From Parvularculaceae bacterium (lineage in GTDB: Bacteria; Pseudomonadota; Alphaproteobacteria; Caulobacterales; Parvularculaceae), in assembly GCA_028284065.1 (NCBI GenBank), contig JANQSJ010000010.1, positions 124,001 to 188,000 on the forward strand: a DNA stretch of 64,000 bases, given 5' to 3'. The notes under the pieces were generated by a model. The model had not been told where the DNA came from. It saw only the letters and a program-made list of their open reading frames with translations, and made no database searches. Of the stretch, positions 42,711 to 52,404 are shown piece by piece. The stretch's first letter is position 1, and each line of letters begins with the position of its first letter. The translations under genes and the position numbers were made by a program.

Positions 42711-45710
42711 ATGCGTAAAGCCATCTTGAAGAGTGGCGCCGCCATAGTCGCTTTGGGCGCGCTCGCCAGCGCAAGCGCACTCGCCAATGAAGACGTTGGC
42801 GCGCAGATCGACATTGACGCGCTCGGGCCCCTCTCGCCGCAAACGAACGTTGTCACTGGCTATTACGGCAATCTCGACGGCTTTTATGGCAACCTGGATG
42901 GCTTCTACGGCAATCTCGACGCGTTCTACGGCAATCTCGACGCTTTTTATGGGAACCTTGACGCATTCTGGGGAAATCTCGACGCATTCTACGGAAACTT
43001 AGACGCCTTTTATGGAAACCTTGACGCGTTTTGGGGAAATCTCGATGCGTTCTATGGCAACCTCGACGCATTTTACGGCAATCTTGATGCGTTCTGGGGA
43101 AATCTAGACGCCTTCTATGGCAATCTAGACGCCTTCGCTGGCGATCCCGCCGACTTGCAATCGAGCCTCCGGAACCTGTTCGATTCGGCTGAATCCTCTT
43201 TTGGCGATGCGGTTCTTGGCCAGACGGGTGGGTCTTTCGGGGCGATCGTACGCGATCCGCTGCTTGCGGAATTCGGCATCGGCGCTGATTTTTCCGGCGC
43301 GGAGCATTTGACGCGCGATCAGTACACCGCTCTTCTCGTACGTTTGCGCGATTCAACGATGCGGTTCACCGGTCTCGATCACGCCGATCACTGGATGAGC
43401 GCAACGCGATGGTCGCCGCGCCTCTCCGCTGACGCGGGCGGCGGCAAAGACGTCGTCGTCGGCCTCCTCGATACGCCGATCGTCTCCGAAACGCTCCTCG
43501 GCGGCGAGGTGGAGGAATCCGGCGGGTTTGGATTGTCGTCCGTCGATCATGGCGCTGGCGTCGCAAGCGTGCTCGCTGCGGCCCATGACGGCAAAGGTGT
43601 GATGGGCGTCGCGCCGAACGTGGACTTCCTCGTCTACAACCCATTTGACGACACGTTCACGGCGAGCTGGGATGAAGTGAAGCGTGGCATCCGCGAGCTC
43701 TCATTCTTCAGCGACGCGAGCATTATCAACATGTCGCTCGGCGTTGAAGGGTACACGCTTCATCCGGATTGGGCAGGCGTCTTTGCCGACTTCGGCGCCG
43801 GCCTTGGCACGATAGACACTGTGCTGGTCAAAGCGGCCGGCAATTCCGGCGTTGCGCAAACGCAAGACGTGAATTTCGGCATAAGCGACGCACACCGAAA
43901 GCTCCTTCTCGTGGGATCGGTGGACGCCAACGGAACGATCTCAGAGTTCTCAAATCGCCCAGGAACGGCTTGCATAAAGTTCTGGGGGCGTTGCCACGAA
44001 GGCACTCGCCTTATGGATCGCTTTCTGGTCGCGCCAGGCGAGTTTGTCCTCGTGCAGGATAATGCCGGGAATCTGAAGCGAGCGAGCGGCACGTCGCTGG
44101 CTGCGCCCATGGTCGCCGGAGCGGCGGCGCTCGTTCAGTCAAAGTGGGAATGGCTTGAACACTACCCGGCCGAGACGGCGGACATCCTTTTGGAATCCGC
44201 GACCGATCTGGGCGCGCCCGGTACGGACGAAGTCTACGGCCGTGGCCTGCTGAACATTGAAGCCGCCCTCGCGCCGTTAAATCGCGACGCGCTTTATGTC
44301 CAGTCCGATGGGGTCCGGATCAACCTGGGTGAGCTAGGCGGGCTGACGCTTGGCGCTTTCGACTTCGCGGACGGTTCGGAGACGATCACCGTATTCGAAG
44401 ATGTCGGTTGGACGCGGCGCGACTTCCAAGTGCCAGTTTCAGAGTTCCTCGCGCCGATGAACGCCGGCGCGGACAGCCCCCTAGCCGGCAGCGAACAATA
44501 CCTCGCGCAGCAAATGTCAACTTCGACGGCCGAACGCAATTACGATGAAGACGCTGACGATTATGATGACGATCGCGGCGAAAACAAAAAGAAGAAGAAG
44601 CAAAAAAAGAAAAAGCGGAAGAATAAAAAGAGAAAGAAGCGTAATAAGTTCGAATCGGACTTCATGTTTACGAACAATTTCTCGCTTGGGAGGACAGCGG
44701 TCGGAAATCGCGAATCGACCTGGCGCGCAAGCTTCACCGCAACTGCCCGAGATCCGAACGAAGTTCTGGCGCCGGACGCCGTGCGCTTCCAGATGGGCGC
44801 TGTCATTCGCAATAATGCGAACGGCCTATTGCTCCAGATCGGCGGCGGACAAGGCTCTCTGGCATTCGCCGGCGGGTCGCAGTTCGGAATGTTGTCCGAT
44901 CACTCGCTTCAGACGGGCGGCGTGAACCCGTTGCTCGGTCTTGCGTCAGGCGGCTTCTACGCGGGGGCCTCGCTGCCGTTGGATGATCGACTGTCATTCT
45001 CGTTCAATTTCACACAGGACGAAGACGAACAGCTTTTCATCGATCCGGATACAGGCGAAATCAGGCAGATCTTCAATGGGATCGAAGCCTATGAGGCGAA
45101 CGCCTTAAACATGTCCTTCGCATACGCTGTTTCTGCGAGCGTTGACCTGACATTCGCATACACGCAATTAAATGAGGAGACGGGTCTTCTGGGCGTGCAA
45201 GGCGCCGGCGCGTTTGGCCTAAATGGCGGGGCGACGACCGATGCGATGACGCTTGGCGCTGATATGGACCTCGGTGACGGCATCGGGTTTTCCGTGTCAG
45301 CGACATCCGGTCAGACCCGTTCGACGGGATTTGGCGACTCCCTCCTGTCGGTCGCCGAGGGCGGGCTGACATCGACCGCTTTCCAGATCGCCGCCTCGAA
45401 AATTGGGGTTTTTGGAAAGACCGACCAGATCCGGGCCTCCTTCGCGCAGCCCTTGCACATTGAAGGCGGCGCCCTCGGCGTTACCACTATGCAAGTTGTC
45501 GACAGGACGACCGGCGCGGTCGGACTCGTCACGGATCGGCTATCGCTGGAAGGGAATGATCGGCGCTACGTTTCGGAGGTGCTCTATGGAACGCCAGTCT
45601 TCGGCGGCCTTGGCGTGGTTAGCGCCTTCGGGCAGGTGGAACTAAACAGCCGGGAGCTTAGCGGCGAGACCGCCATCGCCGGCGGCGGCCGGTTCAGCGT
45701 CAGTTTCTAA
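42711..45710 (+). CDS. Subtilisin-family (S8) autotransporter with YGNLDAF-type repeats
   Basis: This protein has 999 residues. A signal peptide (VALGALASASALA) is followed at residues 52-142 by thirteen 7-residue repeats (consensus Y/W-G-N-L-D-A-F). The S8 protease domain (~235-510) has catalytic D254 in GLLDTP, H280 in VDHGAGV and S462 in SGTSLAAP. A linker at about 610-646 is first acidic (DEDADDYDDD), then almost pure Lys/Arg/Asn. The last ~330 residues alternate like an autotransporter beta-barrel and end in Phe. It should be an outer-membrane, surface-exposed protease. The repeat position, right after the signal, suggests a pro-region or an adhesive or self-assembling tip. It precedes a TPR histidine kinase gene on the same strand. 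Confidence 0.88.
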   Translation: MRKAILKSGAAIVALGALASASALANEDVGAQIDIDALGPLSPQTNVVTGYYGNLDGFYGNLDGFYGNLDAFYGNLDAFYGNLDAFWGNLDAFYGNLDAFYGNLDAFWGNLDAFYGNLDAFYGNLDAFWGNLDAFYGNLDAFAGDPADLQSSLRNLFDSAESSFGDAVLGQTGGSFGAIVRDPLLAEFGIGADFSGAEHLTRDQYTALLVRLRDSTMRFTGLDHADHWMSATRWSPRLSADAGGGKDVVVGLLDTPIVSETLLGGEVEESGGFGLSSVDHGAGVASVLAAAHDGKGVMGVAPNVDFLVYNPFDDTFTASWDEVKRGIRELSFFSDASIINMSLGVEGYTLHPDWAGVFADFGAGLGTIDTVLVKAAGNSGVAQTQDVNFGISDAHRKLLLVGSVDANGTISEFSNRPGTACIKFWGRCHEGTRLMDRFLVAPGEFVLVQDNAGNLKRASGTSLAAPMVAGAAALVQSKWEWLEHYPAETADILLESATDLGAPGTDEVYGRGLLNIEAALAPLNRDALYVQSDGVRINLGELGGLTLGAFDFADGSETITVFEDVGWTRRDFQVPVSEFLAPMNAGADSPLAGSEQYLAQQMSTSTAERNYDEDADDYDDDRGENKKKKKQKKKKRKNKKRKKRNKFESDFMFTNNFSLGRTAVGNRESTWRASFTATARDPNEVLAPDAVRFQMGAVIRNNANGLLLQIGGGQGSLAFAGGSQFGMLSDHSLQTGGVNPLLGLASGGFYAGASLPLDDRLSFSFNFTQDEDEQLFIDPDTGEIRQIFNGIEAYEANALNMSFAYAVSASVDLTFAYTQLNEETGLLGVQGAGAFGLNGGATTDAMTLGADMDLGDGIGFSVSATSGQTRSTGFGDSLLSVAEGGLTSTAFQIAASKIGVFGKTDQIRASFAQPLHIEGGALGVTTMQVVDRTTGAVGLVTDRLSLEGNDRRYVSEVLYGTPVFGGLGVVSAFGQVELNSRELSGETAIAGGGRFSVSF
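42864..43136 (+). repeat. Thirteen in-frame 21-base repeats (YGNLDAF/WGNLDAF)
   Basis: Thirteen uninterrupted units of 7 codons run without spacer. Units 1-2 end in GF, the others in AF. Units 6, 9 and 12 begin with Trp and all others with Tyr, giving a 21-residue super-period. Codons differ between units (GGC AAT CTC, GGG AAC CTT, GGA AAC TTA and others) while the protein is nearly invariant, so the repeat is held by selection on the peptide and is not a recent DNA expansion. Confidence 0.95.
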
Positions 45711-45738
45711 CCCCCCTCGCCGCAAACGCATTAACAAG

Positions 45739-45763
45739 GCGCGCCGCGATCCTCGCGGCGCGC
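45739..45763 (+). terminator. Strong hairpin after the subtilase gene
   Basis: An 11-base perfect stem (GCGCGCCGCGA / TCGCGGCGCGC) with a 3-base loop lies 28 bases after the subtilase stop. There is no T-tract, so termination would need Rho or the hairpin may only stabilise the 3' end. It separates the subtilase from the histidine kinase. Confidence 0.5.
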
Positions 45764-45827
45764 GCTTCGTATGCGGGATGTTTACTTCCTTCTGCGACGA
45801 AAGGAGAAGTTAACTAAGGGCGGAAGA

Positions 45828-48410
45828 ATGGAGAAGGCGCGGCAATTTCTGCTGTCCTGGCTGGTCGCAGGCGCGCTCGCCCTCGCGGCCTCGCCGGCGC
45901 ACGCCGCGCCGGATGCCGATCGCTCCGCCACATCGCCGGGCGGCGACCTTGGAAAGGCGTCGTATGACGCGGCGATCGCTGAGGCGAAAGCCAACATGAT
46001 GAAGGCGCCGCGGGCGGCGCTTGCGGCGGCCGAAGAAGCGGAAGCCCTCGCCCCGGCGGCCGATGGGCAGGTGGCGATCGCGACAAGTCTCTGGCTCCAG
46101 GGGGAAGCGCTGACGCGTCTCAATCGCGCTGAGGACGCCTTGCCTGTCATTGAACGCGCCCGCGACAGTCTTGGCGATCAAAAAAGCAAGCTAACCGCGG
46201 ACATTCTCCTTGCGCTTGGACGGGCGCAGCGTAACCTATCTCTATACGGAGGGGCGCTCGCGAGTTTTCAAGACGCGTATCGCATCTATGACGAACTTGA
46301 CGTCGCACGCAGCAGCGCGCTCGCGCTGCAAAGCATCGGGACGCTCTATGACAGCGCGCGTCAGTATGAACGCGTGATCGAATACTATGAACGCGCGTCA
46401 GCGGCGTTTTCCGATGGCGCCATGCTCGACCTCGTGTCCCTTAACAATCGCGCTAATGCGTATCGCGAACTTGGCCGCTATGAAGAAGCGTTGGCTATGC
46501 AAGAGCAGGCGCTCGCCATGGCGCGCACGTCGGGCGGCAGCTTGTTGCCGGCGAGAATCTTGACGAACATTGCGGTGCTCGATGTGAAGCGGGGCGATTT
46601 GCCAGCCGCGGAGGAGGCCATTCGGGAAGCGCTTTCGCTATCGGATAGCGATGACGCAAGGGGATGGAGCCCCTTCGTCTGGGGCGCAGCGGCGCTGCTG
46701 GAGGCCGCAAAAGCCGACAATAACGCCGCAAAGACGGCTATTGAAAAGACATTCGCGGGCGCAGACCTCAACGAAACGCCGCCGCCTTTCCGCGATTTCC
46801 ACGAAGCCGCCCAGAAGATCTATGAAGCCCTCGGCGAAACCGACAAGGCGCTCAGCCACGCCGCCGCTTTTAAGCGCCTGGATGACGTTGGACGAGATAT
46901 CGCCGCGTCAGCCAATCTTGCGTTGATGAACGCGGAGTTTGAGGTCGCAAACAAGGAGCTTCAGATTGAACGCCTCAAATCCAGTCAACTCGAAAAAGAC
47001 GTCGCATTGGCGGCTGCGCGCTCCCGCCAGGTACGCATCGTGGCGATTTCAGGGGCGACGCTTGGCGCTTTATTGATCGGCTTTCTGATCTTCGCATTTT
47101 TGGCGGCGCGCCGCCGCCAGAAGGCGACGCAGGCATTCAATGAAACGCTTGAAGAAAAGAACGAAGAGCTGACACAGACAATCTACGCGCTGGAAAAAGC
47201 CAATCAGGCGAAGATGGCGTTCCTGGCGACGACAAGCCACGAAATACGCACGCCGCTGAACGCGATTATCGGCTTGTCAGACGTTGTCCTCAATGGCGGC
47301 GCAATCATCGATCGCGATCGCGAATACCTTACATCGGTGAACGAGGCAGGACGTCATCTTCTGTCGATCGTCAGCGACATTCTAGACATATCGAAAATGG
47401 AGGCCGGACGCCTGGCGGTTGACAAACAGCCAACGGACGTGGCCGCCGAAATCAGCGCGGTCGCGGGCATTTGGCGCAAGGCAGCGGATGAAAAGGGATT
47501 GGCGCTGCGGATAGAACTCGCTGAAGAGGCCATGGGGTTCGTCACGGACGGACGGCTCCTCCGCCAGATCGCCTCCAACCTCCTTTCCAACGCGGTGAAA
47601 TTCACTAAGGAGGGATCGATCGACTTGCGCCTAGCGCGATTGGCGTCGAAAGGCTTTGTGCTGACGGTCTCCGACACTGGCGTTGGCATTCCTGAAGCGG
47701 CGCTTGAAAAGGTGTTTGAGCCTTTCAGACAAGCCGACGATCGGCTTAGTCGGGAGTTTGGCGGCACCGGCCTCGGGCTTGCCATTTGCCGGCGGATTGC
47801 GGAGGCGTTGGGAGGCGAAATCTGCGTCCGGTCGAATGAAGTCGAAGGCGCTACGTTCGATGTGATCATTCCTGCGGCGCCAGCCGATTTGACCAGTGAA
47901 AACTCGGCCGAGTCGAAGGCTGGCGACGCATCGAACAGGCGTCTTGAGGAGGAAGAAGCCGTAGCAGGGGACGAGACGGATGTCTCGGTGGAGCGCGCAT
48001 CCTTCGACCTCTCCCGCTTGCGCATCCTAATGGCTGAAGATAATCCCGCGAACGCGATGGTCGCCAAAGCTATACTCAAAGACGTCGTCAGCGAGATCGA
48101 CATCGTTGAAAACGGCGCGCTCGCACTTGAAGCCGTCCAAACGAACAATTTCGATCTCGTGCTCATGGACAAACAGATGCCTGTGATGGATGGCGTCGCG
48201 GCGACAAAGGCCATCCGGGCCCTCGACGGACCGATTAGCGCCATACCTATCATCGCCATTACCGCTGACGTCTTTCAGGGCGCGAGAGAGAGCGTCCTTG
48301 AATCCGGAATGGACGAGTTCGTGAGCAAGCCCGTTACCCGCGCGTCGGTGATCGACGCGATAGCGAGGGTGATGGCCGCGGCGGATTCCAGAGCCCGCAA
48401 GGCAAGTTAA
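45828..48410 (+). CDS. Hybrid sensor histidine kinase with periplasmic TPR domain
   Basis: This protein has 860 residues. A signal peptide (LVAGALALAASPAHA) precedes a TPR-rich sensor region (~60-370; AYRELGRYEEALAMQEQALAMA, SIGTLYDSARQYERVIEYYERA). A membrane helix lies at about 403-425 (IVAISGATLGALLIGFLIFAFL). The HisKA box FLATTSHEIRTPLNAIIG has H471; the ATPase motifs are LLSNAVKFTKEG, DTGVGIPEA and GGTGLGLAI. A C-terminal receiver has D781 in LVLMDKQMPVMDG. Phosphorelay to an unlinked HPt or response regulator is likely. The start at 45828 follows GGCGGAAGA; the frame goes back to 45771. The subtilase upstream might be a partner but this is only proximity. Confidence 0.92.
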   Translation: MEKARQFLLSWLVAGALALAASPAHAAPDADRSATSPGGDLGKASYDAAIAEAKANMMKAPRAALAAAEEAEALAPAADGQVAIATSLWLQGEALTRLNRAEDALPVIERARDSLGDQKSKLTADILLALGRAQRNLSLYGGALASFQDAYRIYDELDVARSSALALQSIGTLYDSARQYERVIEYYERASAAFSDGAMLDLVSLNNRANAYRELGRYEEALAMQEQALAMARTSGGSLLPARILTNIAVLDVKRGDLPAAEEAIREALSLSDSDDARGWSPFVWGAAALLEAAKADNNAAKTAIEKTFAGADLNETPPPFRDFHEAAQKIYEALGETDKALSHAAAFKRLDDVGRDIAASANLALMNAEFEVANKELQIERLKSSQLEKDVALAAARSRQVRIVAISGATLGALLIGFLIFAFLAARRRQKATQAFNETLEEKNEELTQTIYALEKANQAKMAFLATTSHEIRTPLNAIIGLSDVVLNGGAIIDRDREYLTSVNEAGRHLLSIVSDILDISKMEAGRLAVDKQPTDVAAEISAVAGIWRKAADEKGLALRIELAEEAMGFVTDGRLLRQIASNLLSNAVKFTKEGSIDLRLARLASKGFVLTVSDTGVGIPEAALEKVFEPFRQADDRLSREFGGTGLGLAICRRIAEALGGEICVRSNEVEGATFDVIIPAAPADLTSENSAESKAGDASNRRLEEEEAVAGDETDVSVERASFDLSRLRILMAEDNPANAMVAKAILKDVVSEIDIVENGALALEAVQTNNFDLVLMDKQMPVMDGVAATKAIRALDGPISAIPIIAITADVFQGARESVLESGMDEFVSKPVTRASVIDAIARVMAAADSRARKAS

Positions 48411-48822
48411 TCCATCTGTATCGTGATTTTTTGCCTGGAATCCTCACCGAAGCGCACGAGTAAACAGACGATGTCGCCCCCGAGCCCAGACACGCGCGCC
48501 GTCGGATATCCGCTCTGGCGCCAAAGCTGGGAGTCAGCTTTATCGAACGCCTTGTCGTCGTTTTTGGATGATGCCGTTGCAGAAGTCCGTATTCGGTGAG
48601 GTCAATCCACCCGTTAAGCCGGATTGCGAGCTAGAGCCTTTCAACGAAGGGATTCAGCGGGCCTACTCGCGCTAGGTTCGCGCCAGGGCATGCGCGCGCC
48701 GGTCCAAAAATCGTTCGCCCGATCATGCAAAAACCGCCCGCCCTTGAAAGCGCGGGCGGGCGGCTCTTGGCGATGGGCCGGCGACGCGTCGCCTGACGCC
48801 GGCCCATGTCTGGTCACGCAGC
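48411..48822. other. Intergenic stretch between convergent genes, with a possible remnant
   Basis: No intact gene was found. On the minus strand about 48407-48600 an open frame without start codon reads like a protein C-terminus (QLWRQSGYPTARVSGLGGD, then RQKITIQMD), possibly a decayed gene. The terminator of the TonB receptor lies at its other end. Confidence 0.35.
48734..48763 (-). terminator. Rho-independent terminator of the TonB-receptor gene
   Basis: A 10-base GC stem (CCGCCCGCCC / GGGCGGGCGG) has a 10-base loop. On the minus strand it is followed by a T-tract (GGTTTTTGC), 60 bases beyond the receptor stop. Confidence 0.8.
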
Positions 48823-51800
48823 CTAGAACGCTAGGTTGACCCCTACAAAGATGAACCGGCCGGCCGGATCATAGAATTGCGGGAACGTATCGCCGTTGCC
48901 CGGGGCCGTGCCGGCCTCTGTCGATAGCTCCGGATCGCGGCCGAGCAGGTTGTTGACCCCTGCGCGCATGGTGAGGTTTTCCCTGACGTACCATTGCGCT
49001 GCGAGGTCGACATAGTTCGCCGCGTCGAGGAAGTCGTCGAGAACATTGCCGGTCGGCGTAAACGTACCGCCTTCGGACAAGTTACCGCCGGTCGACGCTT
49101 CGTCGAATGTGGTCCCGCCGACATGTCGCCAGGTCAATGACAGGTCGACATCGAATGGCGACTGCCACGTTGTAATAAACCGGTGCACATATTCCGGATT
49201 GACCGCGCCGACGGTAGCGCCGCAATTGCCTCGATAAAGACCCTTGCATTCAATCACGTCCGTCACGCCCGGAACCGGGATGAACGATCTCTCGAGCAGG
49301 AATGTCGACGCATAGTTGAATGCGAGCGAGCCCGCGCCCTCTACGCCGAGTTGCTCAAGATCCAACGTATACCTTGAGTTGATATCGATGCCGCGGGTGG
49401 AGATGTTGGCGACATTGACATTGGTGGCTTGAACGCCGGCGAACTGGAACGGAGAGCCTGCTGGCGGGATCGGGCTCGACCACAGCGAGCCGTCCTGATC
49501 GCGGACGACATTGTTGCAGAACTGCGACGCGCCGCTTGTCAGACACTGAGACAGCGACGTGTTCGATGGGATCGTCCCGATCGCGGAGTCAATCGAGATA
49601 TCGTAGTAGTCGGCTGAGATCGTAAACCCTTCAATGAACCGCGGCTGAAGGACGACGCCGGCCGTATAGGTATCGGCAGTCTCTGGCCCGAGAAATGGAT
49701 TACCGCCTGTCACCTGATTCAGCTGACCCGCCGGGTTGTCGGCGACAAGGTTGTAAAGGGCAGGCGGCAGCCCGGTATTTGCGCACTGCGCCGGCGTAAA
49801 TGTCGTGCCTGGGCCGCAAGGCTCCGTTCCGTTGAACAGGCCCGTGTTCTGTCCTGTAAACAGGTCAAAAACATTTGGCGCGCGTATGGCTCGCTGGAAC
49901 TGGAAGCGGAAGCGCGCGTCCGGCACCGGCGCCCAGGCCGCGCCGGCGGCGAAGGTTTCCGTATTGAAGGAGTTGTCGACGACGTCCGGGCCTACCTGGC
50001 CCTCCGTGGTGTAGTCGGAAAAGCGGAACGCGCCGCTGATTGAGAGCTCTTCGAAGAAGGGGCGCCCCTCGATGAGCGGAATCTGCGTTTCGAAGAAGAG
50101 CTCCGCCACCTCGACTTCACCCTGCACCGGCAGCGTGCCCCCGCCAACGCCCGTCAGGCCAAAACCGCCCGGGATACGGGCAAGTTCATCTGGCGTGCGA
50201 TCGAGTTCGTCGCGGCGATACTCAACACCGACCAGAGCCTGAATGTTGGTGTCCGTCCAGGGTGTGCCAAAACCGGTATCGCCGCCAAACGTGCCGCCAA
50301 GCACGATCTGGTTTGTGACGCCGGTGATAATCGCCGTACCCTGAATTTGCTGCGAATACTCAGCGGAGATGATGTCGCCGGTGGGGTTTGTGAAGAAGTT
50401 GATCGGCTGACAACCTGCGAACGCGCCGTCGCGGCAGACGGCTTCACCAGTGTTCGGGTCTGTAACTGCGAAGAACGAGTCCTGCAGTCGATCGAAACTC
50501 ATATCGCCGGTGTTGATCTGGCGCAAACGCGTGCGCGCGAATTGGCCAAATGCTTCCCATTTCCAGCGATCATCAATCTCGCCACGGAGTCCGCCTACGG
50601 CGCGGAACGTATTGATATTGATGTTCTGGCTCCTCGGCGTGCCAGAGACGTTCCGGTAGCCTGGGCCAGTGCCGGAGCCAATGCCAAGGCCGCCGGAGCC
50701 GCCAAACCCCACATCGACGTCGTCTGCAGTGCCGGCAATCTGCGCGGGCGTACAGCCAAGGAAGCTTTCCGCGATTGACTGGCCGAAGAGCGGCCCTGGG
50801 TTCGGATTGGTCGCGCCAACGAGCGTAGGATTGTCGCAATTGATCTCGAAGTTCCGGAAGAATGTGCCCGAGAATGCGATCTGCGAGTCGGTCGTGTTCT
50901 CCGTGAACCCAAGATCAAGGAAGGCTTCAATGCCTGGCGTCAGCTCGTAGTAGGCGGACGCCGCGAGATTGAAGCGCTCATTGTTACGCTGGATAAAATT
51001 GTCCGGCGCGAAGTTGAAGGTCTGGTTCGGCGCTCCGGTGTAAGGGACCAGCGTCCCGTCGGGATTGACGAAAAGGCCGTTGTCGAAGACTTCGCCGTCC
51101 GCCGCGACGATTTGGCCATCGCCGTTCAGATCCGTGCCAAAATCCTGGAACGGGCCAATCGAGCGGAATGTCGACGATCCCACGCAGCCAACCCCGCCGA
51201 CAGCGTTTGGCGCGCTCGAATTGTCGTACGCGCAAGCGGAGTAGTCGCGCGCCGACTGACGGATTTCGTTTTGATCCTGGTACTGCAGGAAGGCGGTGAC
51301 ATTGCCGCGGCCATCGGCCGTGTTGGCGCCAAACATGGCGCTCACATTGACGCCGCGTCCGTCAAGCTGCGACCCGGGAGCCGGTTGATTGAAGGCGTTC
51401 AGGATCTCGTTTGCGAAGTCGCCATTGTTGCCGTCCTGGAAAAAGCCTACCTGGCCATCGACCTCAAAGCCTTCGAAGTCTCGTTTCATGATGAAATTGA
51501 CGACGCCCGCGATAGCGTCGGAGCCGTAAACAGCTGAAGCGCCGCCCGTCACGATGTCAACGCGCTCCACGAGTTGCGCCGGCACAAGGTCAAGGTTGGC
51601 GCCAACGCCGAGCCCATTGCCAAGGCCGTAAGGCAGGCGCTTGCCATCCATCAGAACCAGCGTCCGGTTCGCGCCGAGGCCGCGAAGATCGACGGTTGAG
51701 GTCCCGGTCGCGCCGTTTGCAAGCGCAGACCCCTGGGCGGGCAACGTCTGCGGCAGAATGTTCAGGAGATCTTCTATTCGGGCGACGCCGCGGGTGTCGA

Positions 51801-52011
51801 CTTCGCCGGCATCGACGGTGAATACGGGGCTGGCGGACGTCAAATTCGCCTGATTGAGGCGGGAGCCGGTGACGATGACGATATCATCTGCGTCTTCCGC
51901 TGACTGAGCTAATGCGGATGACGGGACAAACGCCGAAGCGGCGAGCGCGGTCGTTGAGGCGCGCAAAAACAGCCCGGCCGCAATGCGCGGCCGTCTTACG
52001 TTACGATTCAT
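48823..52011 (-). CDS. TonB-dependent outer-membrane receptor
   Basis: This protein has 1062 residues with a signal peptide ending SALAQSAE. The TonB box region is IVIVTGSRL; the plug has VDTRGVARIEDLLNILPQT, STVDLRGLGANRTLVLMDGKRLP and VERVDIVTGGASAVYGSDAIAGVVNFI. The C-terminal barrel ends in ...FVGVNLAF with the usual terminal Phe. An extracellular loop contains DLNGDGQIVAADGE, an EF-hand-like calcium site. There is no STN domain. ATG has a GGAGGG site upstream. Its promoter is shared with the divergent sigma-factor operon; the substrate is unknown (iron complexes, glycans or peptides are possible in this family). Confidence 0.93.
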   Translation of the reverse strand: MNRNVRRPRIAAGLFLRASTTALAASAFVPSSALAQSAEDADDIVIVTGSRLNQANLTSASPVFTVDAGEVDTRGVARIEDLLNILPQTLPAQGSALANGATGTSTVDLRGLGANRTLVLMDGKRLPYGLGNGLGVGANLDLVPAQLVERVDIVTGGASAVYGSDAIAGVVNFIMKRDFEGFEVDGQVGFFQDGNNGDFANEILNAFNQPAPGSQLDGRGVNVSAMFGANTADGRGNVTAFLQYQDQNEIRQSARDYSACAYDNSSAPNAVGGVGCVGSSTFRSIGPFQDFGTDLNGDGQIVAADGEVFDNGLFVNPDGTLVPYTGAPNQTFNFAPDNFIQRNNERFNLAASAYYELTPGIEAFLDLGFTENTTDSQIAFSGTFFRNFEINCDNPTLVGATNPNPGPLFGQSIAESFLGCTPAQIAGTADDVDVGFGGSGGLGIGSGTGPGYRNVSGTPRSQNININTFRAVGGLRGEIDDRWKWEAFGQFARTRLRQINTGDMSFDRLQDSFFAVTDPNTGEAVCRDGAFAGCQPINFFTNPTGDIISAEYSQQIQGTAIITGVTNQIVLGGTFGGDTGFGTPWTDTNIQALVGVEYRRDELDRTPDELARIPGGFGLTGVGGGTLPVQGEVEVAELFFETQIPLIEGRPFFEELSISGAFRFSDYTTEGQVGPDVVDNSFNTETFAAGAAWAPVPDARFRFQFQRAIRAPNVFDLFTGQNTGLFNGTEPCGPGTTFTPAQCANTGLPPALYNLVADNPAGQLNQVTGGNPFLGPETADTYTAGVVLQPRFIEGFTISADYYDISIDSAIGTIPSNTSLSQCLTSGASQFCNNVVRDQDGSLWSSPIPPAGSPFQFAGVQATNVNVANISTRGIDINSRYTLDLEQLGVEGAGSLAFNYASTFLLERSFIPVPGVTDVIECKGLYRGNCGATVGAVNPEYVHRFITTWQSPFDVDLSLTWRHVGGTTFDEASTGGNLSEGGTFTPTGNVLDDFLDAANYVDLAAQWYVRENLTMRAGVNNLLGRDPELSTEAGTAPGNGDTFPQFYDPAGRFIFVGVNLAF

Positions 52012-52404
52012 GTGATCCCTCCGTGATCTCTGGTCAATGGAACGCGACCAGCGAGCCGTATCCCCACGGATCGCAAATCGGTCCCGTTGCTAAGACCACG
52101 GACGGTCCGTCTCCCTCATAAGGCGTGCCGAGTTGCTGTCGTCTTGTCGCCAAAATGCAACATTCGGTCGCCTCAGTATTGCAATGCCAATCTCCCCTCT
52201 TCATCATGAAGGTGGCCGGGGAGATGGGAGCTCCCCGGCCGGTTCAATCGGAGGGATTTCTGAGGCGACAGTCTCCTGCGCACCATCGTTGTCCCAATGA
52301 CTATGACACCGGGATTGGGGAAGTCCTCAATTTCCGGTCGAGCTGGGCACGATGGACTCCGCTGCGGGCCTCGCCTATGCGGCTGGAGGCGCGCCGAAAC
52401 CGAG
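52012..52404. promoter_or_regulatory. Divergent promoter region with a strong hairpin
   Basis: 393 bases between the TonB receptor and the sigma-factor gene. At 52214-52240 a perfect 10-base stem (GGCCGGGGAG / CTCCCCGGCC) encloses a 7-base loop with no T-tract on either strand. It could be an operator, a leader attenuator or a 5' stabiliser for the sigma operon. No gene was found here. Confidence 0.45.

Noticed and set aside
42864-43136. Regular 21-base DNA repeats that could be mistaken for a CRISPR array or minisatellite
   Set aside because: Units are contiguous, in frame, without unique spacers, and differ at synonymous sites; they encode the YGNLDAF peptide repeat.
47354-48259. Minus-strand open frame of 301 codons
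   Set aside because: Antisense to the kinase and receiver domains; Ser/Ala-rich shadow.
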